Shown here: piece by piece, positions 33,894 through 42,446 of the stretch
Numbering within the stretch: the stretch's first letter is position 1
Layout: each line of letters opens with the position of its first letter
Origin: Aschersonia sp. MBC 622
Taxonomy: Eukaryota; Ascomycota; Sordariomycetes; Hypocreales; Clavicipitaceae
NCBI GenBank assembly: GCA_030782805.1
Contig: JARJPL010000109.1
Location: forward strand, 1-64,000
DNA: 64,000 nucleotides
Direction of reading: 5' to 3'
Position numbers and translations under genes: made by a program
Notes under the pieces: generated by a model
What the model was told of the DNA's origin: nothing
The model's input: the letters and a program-made list of their open reading frames with translations, nothing else
Databases searched by the model: none

Positions 33894-34520
33894 TCAGAGC
33901 ACATAGTCAAATGGGTCCGATTTGCCGTACAGGTCGGCCGCAAAGAAAAACCGCTCGGCAGCGGTAGGATAATCCATGGCACGCGACACGATCGCGGCGT
34001 TAGTTGGACTCTGATCAAGGTCGCCAGACACCGTACGCATGACATCAAGCTGTCCAACTTGAACTGGTCCAGCAGCCCCTCTGATTTCAACAGCGCCATT
34101 GTCAAGATATAATAAATGAAGAGCGACGACAAGGGTCGTTCACGACGCTCTGCTGCCTTCTTTAGCTGCCGGTCGACAATGAGTGGCCGTCCGTGGATAT
34201 GTTTTCTTGCCGTCAATGTCGACGCCTTGAATGAGGTAGGATAGCCCACGCACCAACCGCCGCCGTAGATCGCTGCACTGTCGAAAAGGATTTGTCGGAA
34301 AACAAGCTCTGCACTGACAAGTGAGCCCTAGGACACTTTGGCGATTGACAACAGACCTTGCCTCGAAATCCGTCTCGTAACATGTCTCGGGAAGAAGTCT
34401 TGCGTTTTCTGAGCCAAACCTAGCATCCCAATTAACCTTGAGGTGGGAGTGGTTAGCCCATGTGGACGCGCCAGATTTACAACGTGCTCTCGGCTGAGCC
34501 CGATGCGACGAGTGTTGAGT
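33894..34520 (-). pseudogene. Relic of a SET-domain protein C-terminus, frameshifted
   Basis: Reading the minus strand, an open frame with no start codon runs from 34520 to a TGA at 34142-34140. It encodes STWANHSHLKVNWDARFGSE, like the SET NHSC-PN motif with its Cys lost, then TCQCRACF, a post-SET-like cysteine cluster, and SDLRRRLVRGLSYLIQGVDI. From about 34195 the sense moves to another frame (GRPLIVDRQLKKAAERRERP, then FIYYILTMALLKSEGLLDQF). It returns to the first frame near 34015 (SPTNAAIVSRAMDYPTAAER) and ends at the stop 33896-33894. Two compensating single-base shifts fit better than introns, because no GT-AG pair fits. The SET assignment comes from motif recognition only. Sequencing error at the A-run (34195 region) is a competing explanation for the first shift. 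Confidence 0.5.
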
Positions 34521-34894
34521 CTAGCCCGCCGGCGAAACGGATGAAGAAGAGCAAGCTGTGATGTAAATGCAGAGCTTGGTGGTGTCGACGAGAGGTCGAC
34601 ATTGTGGCTGAGTCTCTGCTCTTCACTGGTGCCAAAAAAGGCGGCCTAACCCACTGTGGAAGCCCCGGCATTGTTTCGTCGCGGAGCTGCCCAGTGGAGT
34701 AGTTCAGCAGCCTCACACTTCAACGACTCGGACCGGCTAGCGAAACACGATGCTCACTCGATAAATACTTGTTCGATTCTGTTCATTATCTAATTCTTTC
34801 CTACACCCTGTCCGCGCATTCCGCATAATATCAGAATTAGACCACGACCAATCCATCGCTCCATTTCCCCCCCTTCCAACTGCGTGACTGCTAC
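34521..34894. other. Intergenic upstream of the HAD phosphatase gene
   Basis: No intact gene. A minus-strand frame near 34716-34650 reads RLLNYSTGQLRDETMPGLPQ, weakly like the first strand of HET-domain proteins, but no further HET motif follows. The promoter of the next gene should lie here. Confidence 0.4.
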
Positions 34895-34921
34895 ATGAAA
34901 AGCCTTCCTCAACGCATCAAT

Positions 34922-35807
34922 ATGGGTTCTCAACCAGACTACAACCAACCGCCTGTGCAGGCTTCCTTTGCAGGCTTCCTCTGGGATATGGATGGCACCA
35001 TCATTGACTCCACTCCAGCCATTGAAAAGCACTGGTACACGTACGTTGTCCCCTTGATCCGTCTGCTTCCCGCCTCCCCCGGCGTACTCGGGACCAGGCT
35101 AACACGCTCTGCAGGATAGGAAATGAGATTGGTGTTGATCCCGAGACTATCCTCAAGACCTCTCACGGTCGGCGCAGCATTGACACGCTTAAGATACTTG
35201 CACCGGAAAGAGCAAATTGGGAATGTACGTATATTCACGCTCTCATTGTTCCTTGACCGCCTTTCCCAACCCATGTTCCCTGTTCAGTCAAAGTCAGCTC
35301 ACAACAACCCCGCCTCTAGATGTTAGCAAGGTAGAAAGCCAGCTCCCAGTTCTCTACCACCATCTCGCCACCGAGATCCCCGGCGCGCGCCAACTCCTCG
35401 ACAGCATGATCAAAATTGGCGCGCCGTGGGCCATTGTCACGTCCGGCACCGAGCCGCTCGTCCACGGGTGGCTGAGCCGCATGAAGCTCGCCGAGCCCGA
35501 GCACCTCGTCACCGCCGAGTCCGTCCCCGAGGGCAAGCCGGACCCCGCATGCTACCGCATGGGCCTCGACAAGCTGCGGCTGGCCGACGCCGCCGGCGAC
35601 GTGCTCGTCCTTGAGGACAGCCCCGCAGGCATCAAGGCCGGCAAGGCGGCCGGCTGCAAGGTGATTGGCCTCGTCACAAGCCACACGGTTGAGCAGGTTG
35701 TGGCTGCGGAGCCGGATTGGGTCGTCAAGGACCTGACGTCGGTGCGCGTGGTCGGGTCTGAGGGCGGCAAGGTGACGATTGAGATTAAGGATGCTGTAAA
35801 GCTGTAA
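34922..35807 (+). CDS. HAD-family sugar/glycerol phosphatase (Gpp1/Dog-like)
   Basis: Cytosolic haloacid-dehalogenase-type phosphatase, most like yeast glycerol-3-phosphatase Gpp1 (glycerol synthesis, osmotic stress) and the related 2-deoxyglucose-6-phosphatases; sequence alone does not separate these. Exons 34922-35040, 35115-35224 and 35320-35807 give 238 residues. Motif I is DMDGT, with nucleophile Asp22 and acid Asp24, followed by IIDSTPAIEKHW as in Gpp1. The cap has TSHGRRSIDTLKILAPE. Motif II is VTSGT, motif III the Lys in EGKPDPACY, motif IV LEDSPAGIKAGKAAGCKVIG. An upstream in-frame ATG at 34895 would add nine residues. Introns are 74 and 95 bp. Confidence 0.9.
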
Positions 35808-38638
35808 TGCCAGGGGAAACAAGCATCTGACGTGCCTAGATACTATTTACTAAGCCCACATGTTGGGGTTGAGAGCCACATGGTTGAATCAATGAGCGAG
35901 TAACAGAAGAAAAAAGTAATCAAAAAGCCATTTTTTGCGCGCCATCAGGCAAGATTATACAACACTCACCCGCTACTAAAGCACTACAATTCGAGATTCT
36001 GTAAAGACTAAGATACCACCACGCAGGATGATTGTTGATAAAGTGAGGTCTCCTCAGTACTCCGTTAAGCATACATATGCTTGACTCGTTGTCTCCTCTG
36101 TAACTTTTGCAAGCACGAAACGGCTAATTCGCTAGCCACTTGATGACAGAACCCTTCAACTAGGACAGCAGACGCGTTAACAATGTTTCATGTGTTGACG
36201 CCAGGCTTACGATCGACAGCCCTTCCATACCATTAGGAGTGTGTAATTAATATCGGGCAGCCTCCTTTGGGGCTGTCTTAATTAATCACATGCCTCGTGG
36301 AAACACGCAGAGCCTCGTGTCTAGTCAGACTGCAACTCTTCTCTTCACACAGTTTCTTCGGAAAAAAAGAAAAACAGTTTCTCCCGACGAATACGGACTT
36401 CGGGGCTACTTGTTGCCATGATCGGCACATCGCCGCGGCCAGCCGTGACGCCCCAGCCCGCCATGGCTTGGCATGATGATTAGCACAGCCTTTGACGCAA
36501 GGCACCGCACTTCCTGTCAGCCCCAAGAAGCTGAAAGGGGGAAGGGGAACATGTATCCATCGGTAACGGTCGCAAAGTCATGCACCGCCTCGGTGAAGTG
36601 AATCCGCAGGATCGGCGCTTATTTTTTTTATGTCTACGTCAACGGACGAGGGGCATGATGATGGTGTTGACGGCGTGCAACATGTGGTCATGGAGGGGTA
36701 TGAAACAATGATTTTAGTCAATCCTCATGACAGAATCGGCACAACTTCAACCCGATCTCACTGTTTTTTACACATTTCCAGTGGTCTGTTGCTGATCAGG
36801 CAGGGCCTGCAAAGGCCCGACTTGACCGTTCAGCGCCCAGGAAAAAGAACTGGGAAAGCTTTGCGAACTTTGTCTCTTCTGCTTGCAACAACAAAATTGG
36901 AAGCAAAAAGTTCCGGGCAAGCAATTTTTTGGGTATGGACTTGGAGAGCGGGCTATAAAGAAGTTCCGCGCCGCCTTGTCTTTTTATGGACGTCCTGTTG
37001 TGCACCTTTTTTTTTTCTTCTTTTTAAGTTTTCCTTGTCCTGCAATCCGAGCAAAGAATGACACCGGCAGTAAAAAGGGAGCGACGGCGGCAGTGGTGAA
37101 GATAGTTATTATGAGCTGGGTCAATATTATTACGTGAAAGAAATCATGCAGCAGCGGGACCTTGAACGCTATAATGACGGTTATAATATCTCAGATCTAC
37201 GCCCAGTTTAGCCAAGATGCGGGTGGCCACCTCTGCCGAGCCAAGGCAGATGAATGAAGATGATAGGGGTCCGTTCCCCTGCAGCAAAAGATTTGGGCAA
37301 TCACCGCGGTCTCCTTGGCCGTTTTTGGCATGGCAGGATTGCCCATCGCTAGTAGTGAACTAGACGAACTACCCTAATGACAGCCCCAGGTTTCCCTGGT
37401 TCCTTGCACTGCCGTGTCAGCCGGCAGAACCGACCTTTGTTGTGGAGGAGAGATGGGCTCGATGCATGAAAATCCGTGGTAGGGCCCCATTCAAGAGTAA
37501 GAAGCTGAAAGGAAGATGCAACTCGCTTGACGTCACATGGTAACTTGTTCTGGAACCCCAAAGAAAGAAGCTTCTCTGCAAAGCGGGATAGCGAATAAAC
37601 GGCCTGCAATGCACCACCTGGGTTCTAGGAGATGGCAGGAGAGCACCTATCGAGCCAGCGCCGCCCGAGTCCTGTAGAATCAATAGTCTAACAGTGGTGC
37701 CTTGTCGCTGCAACTCATGTTCTGCGAACAATTAACTGGTATTAGTCAAAAGCTGCATTGAGCTGCGCAGTACATCTATATCATAGGCCAAGTCGAAAAG
37801 CTAAAAAGTCTCTCCCCATGTATTCTCCAGACAATGGTTGCTGTAAGCAGGCCGTGCCGTATCTGTTCTCATCTTAGGTCCATAGCTAGCTGCCCGTTGT
37901 CTCGTACAGAATTGGTCACTGAGACAAGATGGTGTTTCTAATCCCCTTTCCCGCGAGGCTCGCAAGCTCGGTGTTTTGTTTTTCTTTCACAATCTGACAA
38001 CTCATTGTCCCGTCTCACCTCGAGTCCGTCCAGCCTGTTCCAACTTAAATGCTAGCCTCTTGCTTGCGAGAGACAACTACAAGTCCAGCTGTGGTTGGGG
38101 GGCCCGAAGATCCGACACCAAAGCGCCCCGGTCGCAATTCAACCTTGCCTGTCGACGATCCAAGGACTCAGTCACAAGTTGTTGTGACTATAAAGCATAG
38201 AAAAGCTCAGTAGAACGAAAGGGTACTTTTGACTTGGGGAGTAGGCTGCATCAATATTACCAGGTGGCCGATGCAACTGCCTCATCAGTCAAAGCGGCAC
38301 TCGGACTAGCTGCACCCCCAAATATCACCCTACCAAATCAGCCCTGTCGAATGTGGGCTTCTTTTCGTCTCGATCCCAGCTCATCTGGCTCTCGGTCTGT
38401 CGACGACTGGGGGGTTGTGGATGTGGCGCCGCCAGCTCGCAGTCAGCTTGGGTCTCGCATCGACGGATGGTGCTTCTCGTGCACGCCCCTCGCTGCGTTG
38501 CCTGCCGACTTTCAGCCTGCGCGATCCTTACCCAATTCTGCAAAACGAAATGTAGTTCTTCAAGGGCCTGATAATCAGGTCCGACGTCTACCTCTGCGCT
38601 TATGTACTTGGCTCCCCAGCTCCTCGAAACGAAAAAAA
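35808..38638. other. Long gene-free region
   Basis: About 2.8 kb without a supportable gene on either strand. Frames here are short, and their translations look random. It holds the phosphatase 3' UTR and the distal promoter of the lysozyme-like gene. The frame open from 38234 into the next gene is an upstream extension of that frame and lacks coding features. Confidence 0.5.
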
Positions 38639-38646
38639 TATATAAA
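38639..38646 (+). promoter_or_regulatory. TATA box of the lysozyme-like gene
   Basis: TATATAAA lies about 95 bp upstream of the ATG at 38741, in good position for a core promoter with a short leader. Confidence 0.6.
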
Positions 38647-38740
38647 GCCCGGCATCTTCCCGTTTCTGCTTGCTAAACAACTCACCAAGACAATATCAAC
38701 ACTTCGAATCCCTCTTTCACATATATCAATCACCTCAAAT

Positions 38741-39351
38741 ATGAAGTTTTCTCAGGTCCTTGCCTACTTTGCCCTCGGCACCTCGGCCGCCTACGCCCTC
38801 CCCACTGAGGAGGCCGTCGCCGACGTCGAGGCCCGCGCCAACCTGCCCGGCCTCAACGCCCTGCAGACCAAGTACGCCAACGCCATCATCGCACAGGCCA
38901 AAAAGGACGGCGTCGGCGCGCACGGCTGCCAAGCAGGCATCGCGACTGCCATGGTTGAGGTATGCGTCTGACCAGCGTTGTGCTGCAGCAGAGCCAAAGT
39001 TTGGGCGGTGGCATCTATAGACTAACACACGCGCCTCTCTAGTCAACCCTCGTCATGTACGCCAACAAGGCCGTCCCCGAGTCCATAAAGTACCCGCACG
39101 ACCGCGTCGGCTCCGATCACGACTCAGTCGGCCTCTTCCAGCAACGCGCCTCCATCTATAAGAATGTAAAGTGTTCCATGGACGCCGCCTGCTCTGCCGG
39201 CCAGTTCTTCGCCGAGATGAAGAGGATCAATGGGTGGCAGAAAATAGCCGTCGGCACCCTCTGCCAAAAGGTCCAGCGCTCGGCTTACCCCGACCGCTAC
39301 GCCAAGCAGGTCGGCCTTGCCACCAACGTCTGCAAGGCTGGTGGTCTGTAA
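38741..39351 (+). CDS. Secreted lysozyme-like protein of bacterial type
   Basis: Two exons, 38741-38959 and 39043-39351 (83-bp intron), encode 175 residues. A signal peptide ends near residue 19 (TSAAYA), followed by a short acidic pro-segment ending VEAR. The mature part reads GCQAGIATAMVESTLVMYAN, then DRVGSDHDSVGLFQQRASIY, and a C-terminal stretch with WQKIAVGTLCQKVQRSAYPDRYA. The AMVES...DSVGLFQQR...QRSAYPDRYA pattern is that of lysozyme-like/transglycosylase-like domains seen often in actinobacterial cell-wall proteins; fungal copies tend to be labelled NlpC/P60-like. Glu73, encoded at the exon junction, would be the catalytic acid. Four or more cysteines suggest disulfides. A role against bacterial walls is inference. 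I chose the ATG at 38741 because it begins the signal peptide. Confidence 0.8.
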
Positions 39352-39969
39352 ATTTCGAGACTTGAAAGGAACCTGCTTGGGCATTTTTCATAGTTGACGA
39401 GAAGCTACGAATCAGATGGTAGAGAATTTGTCAGAAACTTGTCAAGAAAACAACGGAACCCAATAGTATATATCAAATTGATGTCCATCCTCTAATTGCC
39501 AATAAATGAGCTGTGAAGAGTTCAACGTTCAACAATGCACAAGAGCCGAGAGCGAATACTGCGTCTCCTGCCACATGACAAATATACAAATGAATATGAG
39601 CTGATCATGCACTTTTTCTCATTTTCTTTTTCTTTTCAATCGATCCATATAAGTGCAAGAACGTGTAATCCGTAGCTCTGCCAAGACGGGAAGCTGCCAT
39701 ATGGTCCGTGCGCTGACCTCTCCAGTCGCAAACCTTTTTGGCCCAACTACCATTCCTCCAATGCTCTGTTGCACTGCATTTACACATCTCGAATCTCGCA
39801 TACAACCACGCAGTGTCAATCACCACACATATCAATCCGCCTCCTATTCACCACTCGAATCCTCAAGAGTCCGCGTCTTTCAACAACTCGACGCGGCCGC
39901 ATTGTATCTTCGGCAATCCCCGTTCCTCGACACAGCGCCGCCAAAGCGTCGCAGCACAACTTCTCAAAA
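39352..39969. other. Intergenic between the lysozyme-like gene and BCAS2
   Basis: 618 bp; no gene recognised. Confidence 0.5.
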
Positions 39970-40657
39970 ATGTCAATACCAGCCTACCACGAGTCTCTAC
40001 CCTGTACGTTGATCTGTCTTGGGCAGTCCTTCCCCCTATCTCTTCTCTTCAGCCACCCACTAACCTGTCTCTTCAGACATTGACGACGAGGCCTCCGCCT
40101 CTGCCCTCGCCGCTGCGCGCGCTCTCATCTCCGCCGAACTCGCCGCCGCCGCCTCCCCATCTCCCCCGCCCTCAATCTCCTCCTCATTCTCACCGCTCAT
40201 GACTACCGAGCTCGAGCGCGTCGCCTCAAAGACCCCGCTCGCACCCCTCGACCTCGCGCGCTACGAGGCCCCCGAGCCGCTCCCCGCCTCCTCCTCCGCC
40301 GCCGACCAGCGCCAGCCCCTCGAGCGCGCCCTCGTCTCGGCGTCGTACCTCGCCGCGCGCAACCAGAACCTAAAGCTCCTTGACCGCGCCGGCCGCAACG
40401 CCTGGCTTCTCGGCAATTACCACGTCGAGGCGGAGCTGAGGAGCCTCGAGGCGGAGCTCGCGGCCACGCGGCGCGAGATGGACCTTGTCAACGCGGCGCG
40501 CGCGACGAGGCAGAATGATGTCAAGGCGGAAATGCAGGGCCTTGAGGAGACGTGGCGTACGAGGGTCGGCAAGGTGCTCGAGACGGAGGTTGCCGTCGAG
40601 GAATTAAGGCAGCAGATCCGGGACGAGTTGAGGAAGCAGAACCGACCGCAGGAATGA
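39970..40657 (+). CDS. Pre-mRNA splicing factor SPF27/BCAS2 (Cwf7-like)
   Basis: Core subunit of the Prp19/NineTeen complex of the spliceosome. Exons 39970-40003 and 40077-40657 (73-bp GT-AG intron) give 204 residues. Exon 1 encodes MSIPAYHESLP, and the join yields LPYIDDE, the conserved BCAS2 N-terminal element. The rest is a long helical/coiled-coil protein with APLDLARYE, ARNQNLKLLDRAGRNAWLLG and the conserved NYHVEAELRSLEAEL, ending in a Glu/Arg-rich helix. An Ala/Ser/Pro-rich insert (about residues 30-50) is a species-specific low-complexity loop. Confidence 0.92.
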
Positions 40658-41219
40658 AGCGTCTCAAGACTCCAAATGATGGACTCTCCGTTCAGGGAAA
40701 CCAATAGGCATCAATGGTTACATGTGTTTTGGGGGACTGGCCTGCTCCAAGAGACAAGCGTCTACTCGCTCGAGCCAATGGCGTTGTATATGGCGTTTTA
40801 CGTTGTTTTCACTTTCTTTGATACATCAACATGGCAGCTACCGAACACCAAGCCAGGCGTTCTTGTCTGCGGCCTTTAACTTGCAGTGCTACGACGATAT
40901 CATGACAAAACAGCATGCATCAATATGCAGATGAGTGGCGTAATTTTGTCTTGTAATAAATGATGCTCATGACAGCTATAATAATAACAAAGGTATCTGC
41001 AGAGTAATCATATCCTTCAGGAAAGACCCAGCTTTCAGCTTTCCGCACTAATCAGTCCACTAATTCCATTTCAAACGCCAGCCACAAGGAATTTTGCATC
41101 GTCACCCGAGAAAATTGCATCAAAGCATCACGTTGAGCATGTGCGGAAACAAATTCAAGCCACCATCCAGCTGCGTGTTGCCCATGGCAGTTACCCCGAT
41201 TTTCCGCATTGACCTAGGT
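40658..41219. other. Convergent 3' regions
   Basis: 562 bp between the BCAS2 and PKA-R stops; no gene recognised. Confidence 0.55.
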
Positions 41220-42446
41220 TTAGTCACAGTGCAGAGGGTCCATCTCCTCAACGCCAGCCTTGACTCCCTGATACTTCGTGCGGCGCAGAATGCCTTCCAC
41301 AGGACCGAGGAGGCGCTGGAAGGCATTCTTGCCAAGAGTCGCTACTTTGACATCCGTCGTGGCAACAACACTAGCGGCTCGAGGGGCATCATTGAGCAGA
41401 GCCAGCTCGCCAAAGAAATCGCCCTTTTTGTATTGCAGCACCTTGTTGCTGATATCGCCCTTGTATGCATCAGCGGTACCGTCTTCCAAGAGATAAAACG
41501 AGTACCCAGGGTCGCCCTCTTTGATAATGACAGCACCAGGAGCAAACTTTTGAGTCTCAAGAGCGTCGGCGATTTTGGATCGCTCATAAGGAGTGAGCGA
41601 AGAAAGCAGGGGAACCTCCTCGAGGAAGCTCTCATACATGCGTCGGCGGGCAAAAGTAGATTCCATCAGGATTCTGCGAAATGTGACACGATCGAGGGCC
41701 CATAAGGTGCAGTTTGCTTCGGCGGAAACGATAGTTGCCGCGCGAGGAGCATTATACATGAGGGCAAGCTCACCAAAGGAGCCACCAGCCTCGATATTGC
41801 CAACCTTGCTGCCCATGCCCTCGGGTCCCGGTCCGATGGTACCTGTCGAATTGACATAGACATCGAAAGAGCCCTTTTCGACCACGTAGAAATAGTCACC
41901 AGCATCACCTTGACTAATAACCTGGGAATCGTTAGCATTATTGCGCTGTACATGGATCGTAGCACTGCTGAATACCTTGATGTCCTTGACGGGAATCGGT
42001 TTTTCCACGAGAGCACCAAGAATCTGGCTGCTCTGCTCATCGTCTAGATGGCTGAAGAGGAAGTTTCCCTCAATGGCGCGCTTTAAACGGCTGATCTGAT
42101 CCGGTGTCTTTTCGTGAAAAGGCGGGGACCAGTTGTCGTATGTGTCGGCGCTGGGCTTGAGCGATTCAGCTGACACAGAAGTTCTTCTGTTAAAGTTGTA
42201 TTGAGCCGGATAGCTATCTGGGTTGGGCGGTGACCGAACAGTGGGAGGCGTCTCCCCCGAGGCGTCACCGCCGAAGACGTTGGAAAAGCCGGCAGTGGCT
42301 CCAGAGGCAAAGGGACTATCTGTAGGGGAAGGGACAGTATCTTGCTCCTCTTCCTCGATGACCCGATGCATGGCATCGTTTTGGGATCGATCGCTGCCGA
42401 AAGGATTCGTATTGGCGCCAAAAGGGCTCGTAAAAGGACCGGACAT
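41220..42446 (-). CDS. pkaR: cAMP-dependent protein kinase regulatory subunit
   Basis: Inhibitory subunit of PKA; cAMP binding releases the catalytic subunit. Exons on the minus strand are 42446-41976 and 41921-41220, giving 390 residues. The 54-bp intron (GTATTC...GCTAACG...CCCAG) interrupts KPIPVKDIK and VISQGDAGDYFYVVEKG; it has no stop and keeps frame, so retention would insert 18 residues in the first cyclic-nucleotide domain. The pseudosubstrate/inhibitor site is RRTSVS (residues 87-92), a phosphorylatable RRxS type. Both cAMP pockets are complete: GGSFGELALMYNAPRAA and GDFFGELALLNDAPRAA. The N-terminal 80 residues are disordered, with TSPFG and NPFG repeats; I see no RIIa dimerisation helix. 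A 5' UTR intron is probable upstream. Confidence 0.95.
   Translation of the reverse strand: MSGPFTSPFGANTNPFGSDRSQNDAMHRVIEEEEQDTVPSPTDSPFASGATAGFSNVFGGDASGETPPTVRSPPNPDSYPAQYNFNRRTSVSAESLKPSADTYDNWSPPFHEKTPDQISRLKRAIEGNFLFSHLDDEQSSQILGALVEKPIPVKDIKVFSSATIHVQRNNANDSQVISQGDAGDYFYVVEKGSFDVYVNSTGTIGPGPEGMGSKVGNIEAGGSFGELALMYNAPRAATIVSAEANCTLWALDRVTFRRILMESTFARRRMYESFLEEVPLLSSLTPYERSKIADALETQKFAPGAVIIKEGDPGYSFYLLEDGTADAYKGDISNKVLQYKKGDFFGELALLNDAPRAASVVATTDVKVATLGKNAFQRLLGPVEGILRRTKYQGVKAGVEEMDPLHCD

Noticed and set aside
36630..37137. Overlapping plus-strand ORFs of 143 and 84 aa
   Set aside because: Random composition with T-run-encoded Phe tracts.
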